Positions 49,730-61,300 of a stretch of DNA of 64,000 bases are shown here, one piece after another. This DNA is from Nemopilema nomurai (Eukaryota; Cnidaria; Scyphozoa; Rhizostomeae; Rhizostomatidae): NCBI GenBank assembly GCA_003864495.1, contig ML133388.1, positions 2,170,738 to 2,234,737 on the forward strand. Direction: 5' to 3'. Every line of letters begins with the position of its first letter. The first letter of the stretch is position 1. The notes under the pieces are model-generated. The model was not told the DNA's origin. It was given only the letters and a program-made list of their open reading frames with translations, and did no database searches. The position numbers were made by a program, and so were the translations under genes.

Positions 49730-50215
49730 ACAGAATCGATGATTGATCGAGAAAGATATGCCACCAATGTGATACTAGAAATGAAGTGATCATCTAGTCT
49801 GTGATTGTTCAAAAAAACTTTCGGCGATTGGTAACACGACTGCTTAATCAGTGATTAACAAAGCCTTGCATGGATCAGTGATCGATCAAGAAGGATAGAT
49901 CATCAAAGCGATACCGGAAAGAAAGTAATCGTCTAGTCTGCGATTGTCCAAAAAACTTTCGGCGATTGGCAACACGACAGCTTAATCAGTGATTAACAAA
50001 GCCTTGCATGGATCAGTGATCGATCAAGAAGGATAGATCATCAAAGCGATACCGGAAAGAAAGTAATCGTCTAGTCTGCGATTGTCCAAAAAACTTTCGG
50101 CGATTGGCAACACGACAGCTTAATCAGTGATTAACAAAGCCCTGCATGGATAAGTGATCGATCAAGAAAGATAGATCATCAAAGCGATACCGGAAAGAAA
50201 GTGATCGTCTGATTA
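49730..50215. repeat. 138-bp tandem repeat, about 3.5 copies, upstream of the BTB gene
   Basis: CTAGTCTGYGATTGTCCAAA recurs at 49794, 49933 and 50071. The unit includes TTTCGGCGATTGGCAACACG, TTAATCAGTGATTAACAAAG and GATCAGTGATCGATCAAG. Copies two and three are nearly identical and the first is more diverged. GTGATCGATCAAGAA-type palindromes and TGATTAACA repeats inside the unit resemble homeodomain- or CUT-type core sites, which is inference. The array ends about 420 bases before the BTB start codon, so it may overlap the promoter or 5' leader. Confidence 0.9.
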
Positions 50216-50633
50216 GTGGTCAATACCAAGTGGCATCAGTAATTTCTGGCTTGGCAGTGATCAACAGACTGGTGATTAACAGAAGATCAGGCAAATCAAT
50301 CAACTGCTAGAATTAAACAACAGGAGCGAGAAAGAATCCGTTTCCTTATTCAAGACGAACAAAAGGACTCGTGGTGAAAAGTTGTTATATTTCAGATAAG
50401 AAATCAAAGAAAAGATCAACCACTTCACAAAGCAAAGTACACAACCCATGTGGTGGGAAAGGTGTTGCATTAGAATCATATTGTTCACACAGCAAATAAC
50501 ATCTTTACATGTGACGACCTCTTAACAAGCAACTCGGAACGAGGCAGAGCATTCACCATTCAAAGCGAGGCAGCTTTGGTTTTCAAGTGTATTCAGAAAC
50601 AGTTGGAGAGGGGAGAACTTGGCGTTAGCAAAC

Positions 50634-52186
50634 ATGTTTAGCTATTGTTTTGTGAAAGCTAAAGCGAAACTCTCGTCTCTTTTCTTCGATCTGTGCCCGT
50701 GTTTTGATCCTGGATACAAAAACTCCAAAACCATTGATGACAAACATCGAAAATCGCGTATACTGAATAGATGGGAAGCAGGCTCAGAGCTTGGCAGTAC
50801 AGGAAGTGGTAAAATATTTACCATTGAAACAATGAAGAAACTAGCAACAAAAAGCGCTGCTGAAAGTGAAATGGAGTTGGATAGTTCCAAGGAATGTTAT
50901 GTGCTGGAACGGTGTCCTTGGGATAGCGAGGATAGTGACATGGTTCTGCGAGTGGAGAGATCGATCTTTCCTGTCCACAAAGGTTTGTTGTCAATCGAAT
51001 CGGAGATTCTTCGGACAATTATAGACAGTGTGCCAGCCACTGCAAAAAGCACGACTGTGGTAACCTTGAATGGCTACAAATCAGAGGAGATCAAGATGCT
51101 TTTGACTTTTGTTTACTTGCCTGAGGCAGAAATCACAGGTAAGTGTGCTTGATAAGCCTTTAGAATCGATCTCTCAATTATGCCAATTTTGATAATCAAA
51201 AATTTTTAAAAAATCCATGTTTAAGCGACTATTATCACTTTATCAAGTGCTTTCATGAACAGTGTATCAAACAGAATGACCATACCCGAATCGTTGATTT
51301 TACTTTTGAAAGCATTCAAAACCCCTGAGGTCTCTGCTTCACATTGCTTCATTCTCGATAAATTCACTGGCAAGATATACTATGACGAAAAGATCTCGTC
51401 AAAATAAATAACTATTTTGCAGGAAAGTTATTATTAGAACGTCATGACGTCATGAGTGCCCCGGTACACGCAAACGGTTGCGTTTATAAAAATGCTATAA
51501 CAACCACTAACACACTATTTTTCCATCCCCACCCCAATAATCCCCACCCCTCCTATAATAAATATATACCAAAAATTCCGAGCCTCCTTAACTATTCCAT
51601 ACTACCCCCCCCCCTTCTTTTTGGGACTCGAGAGTACATGTCAAATGTTGCATTTAAAGGAAGTGTTTTTATCTTTTTGGCACTCGAGAGTACATGTCAA
51701 ATGTTGCTTTTAAAGGAGGTGTTTTTATCTTTAGACGATGACGTACTGACACTCCTGAAATTGGCAGATGAATTGATGATCGAAGAGCTGGTCATCCGAT
51801 GCGAGGAATACCTAATGGCATCACGAAGCCATTCACCAGTTTTATTGCTTAGGATTGCTCATAAATACCAGCTGCCAAGTCTTGAAGAGTCAGCGGCAAT
51901 AAAGGCAAGCAAATTGCGCGACATCAGCCAAGATCCAGATTTCAAATCACTAGACGAAAAACAAAGGGAAAAAGTTCTGACGATGGCAAGAAATCGCTTC
52001 CGAAGCCATTCCGAGACATTCTATACCGATCGATCTCAAGGCGAGGCTAGTTACAAAGGGCAGCAATCACCGCAACTTAAAATGGAAAGGAGGCTCAGAG
52101 AAGATATAGACAATTTCGAAGGTAGTCTTGCCTTTCTTCCAGAGTTTGAAGCGAGTGAGTGTTTTCAAAATAGAACAAGGACGTAA
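50634..52186 (+). CDS. BTB/POZ-domain protein, 318 aa
   Basis: The BTB fold mediates dimerisation, often linking substrates to cullin-3 ubiquitin ligases; here the role is unknown. Two exons have matching phases: 50634-51138 and 51735-52186 with stop. The ATG at 50634 is the first in frame (MFSYCFVKAKAKLSSLFFDL). Residues about 92-205 form the BTB domain: SEDSDMVLRVERSIFPVHKG has the D..F.VHK pattern, followed by LLSIESEILRTII, and the domain crosses the intron into DDDVLTLLKLADELMIEELV and CEEYL. A short BACK-like helical part (LLLRIAHKYQLPSLEESA) follows, then a charged Lys/Glu/Arg-rich end without Kelch, MATH or zinc-finger domains. A Cys-rich CPCFDPGYK patch lies near the N-terminus. The acceptor of exon 2 sits in a 56-bp tandem duplication. 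The last ~25 codons could differ if a further intron exists, since GAAG|GTAGTC occurs near 52117. Confidence 0.9.
51619..51734 (+). repeat. 56-bp tandem duplication at the BTB exon 2 splice acceptor
   Basis: Two copies of ACTCGAGAGTACATGTCAAA then TGTTGC(A/T)TTTAAAGGARG and TGTTTTTATCTTT lie back to back (ACTCGAG at 51626 and 51682). The second ends in TTTAG, the acceptor of exon 2. The first has TTTTTGG at that position and has no AG. Branch region and pyrimidine tract are therefore doubled but only one acceptor works. Confidence 0.9.
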
Positions 52187-55100
52187 GACAATTTACTATT
52201 TTGCCATAGTAAAAAGAAGCTATGCTTAACTGCAGATGTCCGTATGACTGAATATGCTCTGCAGTAGCAGCTATGCCAATCCAAGAGATGTGTAGACAAA
52301 TGTAAATATGTAAAAACAAACATAATGACAATTTAGAAAAAGTGGAAAAAGAAACCTAAAGGGGTAACTGAAAATGGAAACGCAATTTTCGCCACTTTAT
52401 GGAAGTGCGCAGGAGCAAACAGATGTGAATCTAAGAGCAACCACGTTAACTTCACTTTAATTCCCTTTGATGAAGCTCCACATCCGTGCACGCTCCCTAC
52501 ACCTCTTCAATTTTTTCTTCTCAGACACTGATAAAAACAGATTTAAGATGTTTACGCATATCTATATTGCGCTGAAAAACAGCCTTGAATTTGCATTAAC
52601 GGTTTTCATCAAGTATTAAAATCTGTAACTGCGCTGTATCGTGCCATTAGTGACAAAAAAGAACAGTAAACAGAGACCGACTGTTACAAGACACGTGAAT
52701 TTCTTTGTACAGATAAGTCGTAATTAAAAAACTTGGGATTTTCAAAAACATTATGATTTACGTTTTGCAGTGAAAATAGCACCACTCACGCTGTAAACAA
52801 AGATTCCTCAGCATCGAAACGCCCATTCATATTCATATATCTCTACTCTTCTTTTCTGTAATATAACTGGCCTTAACGAGAAAACCTTGCCACTACACCC
52901 ATAAAGTGTATTTTGCACTTTCATGACCATCAATATGTTAGGCTGCCATGAGACTATGACCATAGCATCATTGCTATAAAGAAGTACACCAAAATATACC
53001 GTAAAAGCTCAAACTCACGACCCTTGACTTTGTACGTCAAGTGCTCTACCAACTGAGCTATCGGGTCATGCTTTCAAGCCAGCACTCGAGGCCAAGCCAT
53101 TTATCCACACTGCCCCTCTCTTGGCCTCGAGTGCTTAATAGAGCTTTTACGGTACATCTTACAAGAGTATCCACTATTACAGTAGGCTTTCAAGGTGGCT
53201 TCATGCGAAAGTAAAGTCTGCTGTTCGCTTAACCCTTTAAAGGTGGTTTTATTGCAGGCAATTAACAAGAATAAATCAATTAAAGACAAGAATTTACACT
53301 ACACCGCACACTGGAGTAAATCAAATTGAAGAAGTTATCCTAAGCTTCATTCCCATCATTTCCATCATATCTTTACCATCATAATAACCATCAAAACTAG
53401 AACGTATGATAAATTATACTTTCTTCAGCTCCTTTCAACAATTCAAAGTACCATCAATGCATAGGCAGTGTTAACTTCATTCCTGTATGCTTCTGTATGG
53501 ATTAATGCTGTTAATTTGAAAAGTTGAAATCGAGCTTCCGTTTAATTTATCTTGATTTATAATATTTATCTTCATATTATCTTCATTTATAACTATGGTC
53601 AGCTCCTCATTCTTCATGTTTTACGAAAAATGCCCTCGTCACCTTTTTTATGGATTGCATTTTGTCGAATGACCAATACTAACGATATCTTTATTGTTTA
53701 GGAATGTTTAGCACTCGCTTGGTCTAGACTATTTTTCCTTTCCATCCTTAATTCCACGTTCAACGTTTAACGTAATTATCAACATTGCTGTTTCTGCTCA
53801 TTAAATTCTACTAGTTTATCTCTCTGCTGTTCCAAACACTTTGTGTGGTATTAATGTGATTGGAATCCCAGACATTGCAATAAGCACCTGTTTATCATGA
53901 AGAAAAAGCATACTCCTGAGATGCTTGCAATCTAGAAATGTTCCAGAATATCGTTGCCTCTTACCTTGAGATTTGCAAATATGTATAGCAATTTATCGAA
54001 GACATATAGCATGTAAGTTGATGGCAGTACGACTCTTAAATCGTACAAACACATTCTAGGAAGACTGTTTCGTCTAGGTCGCAGAGTAAAATGAAAGGAG
54101 CTCAATTATTCATGATACAGGCAAATTGAAACTTTACCCTAGAAACTGGACGAAATTCCATAGTTAATTCAAAAGCCTAATTTCATAGTTAAGGTAAATT
54201 GCTTTATGAACAATGCGATCCAGGTCGGCTAATGAACTTATTAGTTGAAGTTCAGACACATTTCTGCAATAATTACACAGCTTCTTCTAACGCACCCTCC
54301 TTCCGTTAATATAAGCTGGTTAGGAATCGCCGAAACCCGACACCGACAAGAAATATTTAAAAACAGAATGAAAGAATCTCACGCAAAGAATTCCTATAGC
54401 AAATAAAGGGTGAGAAACGGCTTTAATATAATTTGATGCACTCTCTGAATTCTTGCTGAAATCTTGTCTCCTTCTATCGAATTTTCCTTGCAAAACGCAC
54501 AAATCAAACATTTATGAGCTTCTTAGAAAAATATCCCTTCAACACATTTCCAATATTCCTACTCGAATTTCAACGCTTTTAAAAATGCCGTTTTGAAAAT
54601 TCCTGCTATTTAACAATGTTGTGTAGGTTATCCATCTAGTCACTCAAGTTTCGATTCATTTATTGTCAATATGTTTACGATAATTGTATGTTTTTAGCTC
54701 CATTCATATAGAGATCTTGTATACATATAGCAACTTATTGTTACATTAAATGTAAATTTTGTAAAATCCAGAAAAACATGCAAACTACATTAAAGACAGT
54801 ATTTATCGAACAAAAATGTATTTTAAGATATTTTATCATTAATAGCTATATTTATTAAAAACAGCTATATTGTAAAAACAGCTTCTAATTTATTATCCGT
54901 GATGTAAGTTTTGTTACGATTTAAACTAATAAAACGGATGGTTTGATATTTCTTCTACCAAGTTCATAGCTTGCGACCTTGGAAATAAACCGTCTAGAAA
55001 CCATCTTCAATCAGAATTTTAAGTATAATGATATGAGTATTGAACCGCGTGTCATTCGAGCTGCGTGTTTATATTCATCAATACAAATTTACTTTGAGTT

Positions 55101-55318
55101 GAGACATGATTTTGCCGCGCGAAGGCCCAACTCCAAAGACAATTCGAGGAAAAATATTTATCAACGAAGCTTTTCTCTTAGCAAATAAGGTTTCACCTTA
55201 ACTCTTTTTACATAGAATATCTAAAACCAAACAGCATTTCATTTCAACGATTATGATGCATTTGGGTCATACTAAATGAAGCGATTCTAATAGACGTAAG
55301 TTCTCTTCAAGGTGCCTA
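52187..55318. other. Intergenic between convergent BTB and SMG8 genes
   Basis: No exon was recognised. The stretch is AT-rich and contains the tRNA-bearing inverted-repeat element at 52997-53154. TTTATT at about 54849 and 54889 could serve as polyadenylation signals for SMG8 on the minus strand, but they are some 430-470 bases past its stop. Confidence 0.4.
52997..53154 (-). mobile_element. Inverted-repeat element enclosing a tRNA-like sequence
   Basis: The ends TACCGTAAAAGCTC and GAGCTTTTACGGTA are a perfect 14-bp inverted repeat. Inside, on the minus strand, lies CCGATAGCTCAGTTGGTAGA then GCACTTGACGTACAAAGTCA and GGGTCGTGAGTTTGAGC. This reads as tRNA D-arm/A box, anticodon arm (TTGAC..GTCAA stem, loop GTACAAA) and T-arm/B box. 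No matching acceptor stem is present, so it is not a functional tRNA gene. A second inverted pair, CACTCGAGGCCAAG and CTTGGCCTCGAGTG, flanks the middle. The tRNA-like half plus CTCGAGTGCTGGCTTGAAAG recurs at 59572. Confidence 0.75.
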
Positions 55319-58300
55319 TCACAGGCAATAATTGAACATATCTTTTAACAGTTTGAAAGCTGGCAAGCTCTGCGTATCATGTGGAGGTAAGTATGGTCCA
55401 CTTTCGTCCATGTAAACATACGGGAACCTAAGAACGCAGAAGCTATTCCGTGGCAGGCAAACACCATTCTTGGAGCCAAGAGAAAAGACTGGGGCCGACC
55501 CATGTTCGCCAGGTTGCACTCTGGGATTGATTCGAATGCCAACACATGAATCTGGCGTTACGATGTACGCGCGTGACAGCTGAGCAAGGTGCAGTGGCTT
55601 TGCTGCCCTGCAGGGGCATGGGAAGTATAGGGGCATGTCGTACTGCAAAAGCTTCGCTGCAGTATCTCTCAAGTGACCTGTGGTTGACGCCTTGACAATC
55701 CTGTCGGGACTTGAGCAGAAAAACCTGTAATAACAGGTTTGGATATATTACACCACGTGAAATACGGTAGCCTTTAACAAGTTAGAATTGTAGCTTCAAG
55801 GAAAAACTGGAGCTATCGCCCTTCATGTTGCAAAAATTGATGAAAAATCTCAACCCCGCTCAACTAGATCATATCTTTCAAGATTTCCTGTATTCTTCAT
55901 AGGCTGATTCATTGTTTTCAAACAAACAACATCAGATAGCACGTCCAAAGAAGAATAAATAAAGAGCGACAACACTAGGGAAAGTCAAACGCCATGACTT
56001 ATTAAAAGCAGTAGGAGAAAGGCGTTATGGTCAAGCCACACATCAACCCAAACATACCAGGCTTTGAGATTCGAAAACACGTGCAACATATACTACCAAC
56101 TATGTATCAAGAATACTTCACGTTGCAACATACCTGTGGCTTCTAGGGCACTCGTATTCCAGCCCAATATAGGCCTTGACAATATTCTGCCTACTTTTGT
56201 CGTCTTTCCCACTTTTCTGTGGCTTTGTTGGTGTTTTAGCGAGCGGCTCATTTGTTTCTTTCTTTTCGACTTCCTTTGCAAGGGATCTTAATTTATTAAC
56301 AGTTTGGAAAATCGGAAGATGCACAGTAGGCCCAGTAGCAGGTGTATTGCGGCTTTTGCTTACTTCACCCGGTGCCGGCCATTGCTCTTCGCCGCCATCT
56401 TTGATCACGTTCCCAGCATCCTTCTGCATTATCGCTGTAGCATTGTCACTTATTCTAATGTCCCACGGCAGTAGGAAATTATTACCAGAGAAAAACCCAT
56501 GCTGCTCGATACCTTTTTGCGGGTTATAAAGGGAAGAGGACCCAAGACAAAGCAGATTCCACGAAGGAAACAACGGTACTAGGCCATGAGGGCTTTCCTC
56601 CGTAATCATCGTCTCTATGTACTCTGTAAAAGACATCCTGTGGTTTAGGCCATCTGCTGTATTGAGACTTGAGAACTCGGTGGTATGATGGTCTTCTGCC
56701 TTCGGCACACTACGACTTTCGTTGTGCTGTGCAGAGAAGACGCTAACCATCTCATCTTTCAGTTCCATATCAGTCAGCTCCGACGTGAACTGAAATCCGA
56801 TGCTTAGGCCGGTGTGTGTCGGGTCGGTCACACTTGGCTCACTGTACGGCATAATGTCCCTGTTTGACAAAGTCAAGGCACCAGAAGATGCTACGTTTTG
56901 TGACATACGTCCACCATCTTGTATACCAGCTTCTTGTTTAAGCATGTCAGAAGTCTGCGAACTCTCATGTTCAAACACTTCTCCTGGTATTTCCTTTTTC
57001 TCTGAAGGACAAGAATTTACGACATTACATACAAATGACACTTTAAATACAACGCTATGAATGTGCATATTTAGCAGCAACCGAGAAAAAGAAAATCAGT
57101 TCACTACTTTTACTGCTATTACTACTATGAAAACTGAGTCTCTCTCAAATAAAATCTCGATGAAATGATGCTTTGGGGATTTACAAATGAAAATAACAAA
57201 GTTAAACAAGGCAGTTCTTCTAGTAAGGGCCTCTAACTTTCATGATACTGCAAATCTTAGTAAATGAAGAGTTGAGATACCTTGAGATGGAATTTCTTCA
57301 TCCATTTCATGAGTTGATAACTTCAGATGAACAAGATAAGAACAACACTGCTTTTCAAGATCTTGATAAAATCCGTAATTTGCGACCTAAAATAAAACGA
57401 TTCACTATTAAATGATATTCCAGAACAATATACAGTAAACAGCATCTTTAAAAAAGAAACGCAAATAATAGTTGCGCCTTGTAGAAAATTCGCATCTACC
57501 AAGGTGAAGAAAGACCACTTAGTATTCCGGAACAGGCTGAAATTCTATTGGTAGACTACCGATAGAGCTTTGGGCTTTTAATAGCATAGAAGAAAATACA
57601 CTGTCTGACAGTCCACGTTTCATCTCCACTCTTTTGATAAGCTCTAGTCCTCCATTGTTGAGTGAAAGCTTGTTTTCTACCGCGTTTTTTAGAACAACAA
57701 ACAGATTTCATCGGAGGTCTAAAGAAATGTTCTTCAGAGGCTTTTCAAGGTATTTCCCAAGAGGTTCCCTTTCATTAAATTAACTTCTTTGCAAATTTTT
57801 GTCAGTTGTTCGAGAAAGTCTTTTTTCAAACTTCCCGTGATGATTCTAGGATTATTTTATATTGCAAATGTGAGTCAAATGTTATCTGTCGCGTTTATTT
57901 AGAAAAACAAACAGATTCACTGGAGATCTACAGAAATGTTCTCTAGAGGCTTGTCAGGGCATTTTCCCAAAGGATTAAAAGTTTACTCCCATACACAATA
58001 ATCTGTGCAACAAGCCTTTGCAATTAAACATATCTAAGAAGCACTGTTTCTTATTTAGACCATTGGGGTTTCTACTTTATGCAAGCTTTTGTTGATAGTT
58101 CATGAAAGATGTAAATCATTTTTCAATTCTTCAATACTTTAGTGAGTTGGAATTATTTTCACTGCAAATGTGAGTCAAATAATGGGATTTAGATGATATT
58201 TGATGCGATAGTGGAGGATATCAGAACTACAAAGATTATTAACTACCATGCCGAAATAGCTCAACTGGGTTGGCTTAACTTTAACCAAATTGCCACAAAA

Positions 58301-61300
58301 GTATACGTCTATCATGCTTCTGCAATACCTTAAGATCGAAAGGATCTTCTCTTGTTCCCTGCATTCTCCCGCAGTTACACGCAGCAACACTCGTTACTCG
58401 ACTCGAGTGCGGCTTGCACGGGATCCCTGCCGACTCATCCTGCTGAGACGCTTCCTTGCCATCTGGGATTCTGTGGAACTGAAAAGGAATGAAAATGGCT
58501 CAACTTAGCACTCGCAAAACAAATTCAGCTAGAAATGGCTTTAAAGGCAAGGAAGCCTCGCTATGTGGGAACTTCATTGGAAGGACGGCCGCAAAACAGC
58601 TCGAATGTTAAGAGGAAGTCTGGGTGACAAAAGAATGGTAAGAGAAAGTCTGGGCAACAAAATAATGGTAAGATAAAGTCTGGGCGACAAAAGAATGGTC
58701 AGGGAAAGTCTGGGCGACAAAAGAATGGTAAGAGAAAGTCTGGGCGACAAAAGAATGGCCAGATAAAGTCTGGGCGACAAAAGAATGGTCAGAGAAGGTC
58801 TGGGCGACAAAATAATTGTAAGTGTAAGTCTGGATGACAAAAGTCTGGCTGACCAAAGTCTCGTTGAAAAAAACTCGATTTAAATGATTTCATGTTGAAT
58901 TAACATTACTAAATATAACAGTAACCATCCCATAAAAGTGAAATAAATAAAAGAATAATTAGGCATTAATACTTTTAGGTCCTTTTAGAACAAAAAAGAG
59001 ATAGAGCAGTGCCAGCTAGGCATAAGTAGAATGAAATACAAAACTAACCGGGTATACACAAGGCTGTCCAGTCAAACTTCGAATTTCACATAACTGTCTA
59101 CCGTTCCACCAAATCTGAAAGAAAATCCATATTAACTGTTTAATTTCATAAAAATGTTGGTTTATGAAGTCAAAACTAAACATACTAAAAAATTTTCCTG
59201 CACAGAAACCTGAATTGAAAAAGGCTACAAGTTTTGCTATTTTGCTTTGCTACAACAATAGCCAGATTTGAGCTTTCTTGCATTGTATAAAAAACCAATA
59301 AAAACGACCAAAAGTACATGCAAACGAGGTCTACGAAAAATGGCTCTTTTACCGAAGGCCTGAGTTAACGTGACATGGCTGTGACGATGAAAGGGGTGAT
59401 CCTGTGACGATGAAAGAGAGTGCTGGGATATAAGGCTGACATACAAGTGATTAGCTGGTAGAAGATGGCAATGGGCCGAAGGTGGTTAGCCTGAAGTGGA
59501 ACAAAAACTTTTTGTCATAGGCAACAGGATTTCTTACGAAGAATCATAGAGTGTGTGGAAAAATAACCGACGCGAGCGAGACTCGAGCCCACGACCCCTG
59601 ACTTTGTACGCCAAGTGCTCTACCGCTGAGCTATCGGGTCATGCTTTCAAGCCAGCACTCGAGACCAAGCCATATATTCGCACTGCCCCTCTTATTTACC
59701 GATTGCACAGGGGAGCCATCGCAGCTCCATCGCAGCTCCATCGCAATGTGCAGAGGACCTGTTTAGTGAGAGAGGACTGCCCACACCAGGAGGGCCATCG
59801 CAGCCCCACCACTGGGTAGGATTGAGGAAGAGGAAAGGTCATATGAAAGCTTTTTACAAGCTTCCGTCATAAAAACCTTATGATATTATGACACGCAGAA
59901 AAAATGAATGATAACAGAGATTGAGGCTAAGAAGTAGCTGAAGTAGAAGAGCGTGTAGTAAGCTTCTTTGTGGCTGGTTTAACTCATCCGAGAGCTTTTT
60001 GCTAAAAGAAACGGCTGCGTTGGACAGTAGACGACGAAACTTCTTCAAATGTGAATTTAGAACGTGGCCTACACTATGAGGAAGCAAGATTGAGATTACT
60101 GCAACAAATATGATCGCTGGGAAATGACATCTGGATTACAAGCGTTTATTGTTCGTCTGCTTTCAAATTTGTCAGTTTCTCAAACAGCTTGCCAACATAT
60201 GTTACTTTCTGACGTTATTCTAGATACATTATTCATCGAAGTAGGTGGGCTGGCAAATTGGGTGGGAAGTTTCTCGTTTGACATGACTGAGAGTATACAA
60301 TACTTCGAATGATCTCTAAAGGGTTAAAAATGAATAGGTAGACAAGAAGATGTAAGTAAAGCGTGCGACTCGGTATTATCTTGAACATTCGACATCCAGT
60401 TTAATCTTAACTTTAAAGATCCTTGACAAAAATGTGCTATGATAGTGAAAAGTTCTTGGCTACAAAGAGGATTCTTATACCTTTACAGAACAAGGATTTA
60501 TTTACACAATTATCAAATACTGCTTTATACTCATCAGCATGACAGTTTGAAATAGGAAAATAATATATGAAGATGAAACACTTGTATGGTAAAATGAAAA
60601 TTTGAACATGCCAACTAGTTTGGGAAAACCTCAAGGCCGGTGCCTTCACCGGAGTCCTATAAAAAAGTTACAGTGCTTGAAAAATTTAGTCAACATGCAA
60701 GCACGATTTGCCGTCATGCCTAGAGCGGAATTAGAAAAAGTTTATTTGAAAATCTGTCGGAAGGCAAAAGAGCAAGCCCTGTGTCGCACATAATGGACAG
60801 TCAGCTCAACAGTAACTATCTTGTACAGATAAAAACATCCTTATCTTTCTCAATACTAATTAACTCTATGGACATGGCCAGTGAACTGAGCTTCTTGAAC
60901 ATTAATTTCCGACGCAATTGAACTACTCAAAGTTGTCATTCGATTTGGAAGATTTGGCTGCGAGAAAAGGGCAAACTCCACAATCACGTGCGAAGAGTTC
61001 CCTGCTTGCACCTGCAACAAGAGTCATTATTCTACGTTGCTTGAATGATGGATAAAATCTTCTATGTTGATGAGATAAACTGAAATTAAATAAGTGCCGC
61101 GAGTAATGTTTGAGAGGTAAATCTAAAAACTGCAAACAGCATAAGCCCTGGCTTCATTAACAATTAAAGATTGTTTGATGAGTGCTTGATTAGATGGATG
61201 TGATTATACTAGCGTACATGGATATTCAACAGAAGCTATAAACATGAAAACTCCCGACAAATTATTAGATGTGATGAAGGAATTTACTTGGTTACAATCA

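Noticed and set aside
49730..50215. A CRISPR-like array
   Set aside because: The units are contiguous tandem repeats of 138 bp without spacers, in an animal genome.
50619..50633. An in-frame upstream start for the BTB protein
   Set aside because: It would need a TTG start codon; the ATG at 50634 is the first real start.
53008..53085. A functional tRNA gene
   Set aside because: A and B boxes are present but no acceptor-stem pairing exists, and the sequence recurs as a repeat.
58574..58856. Two overlapping minus-strand frames of 82-88 codons with 10-residue repeats
   Set aside because: They are products of the 30-bp intronic minisatellite and lie between two firm SMG8 exons.
60923..61135. 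Minus-strand frame of 70 codons between SMG8 exons
   Set aside because: The SMG8 exons on both sides join in phase and match the family contiguously without it; at most it could be an alternative exon.
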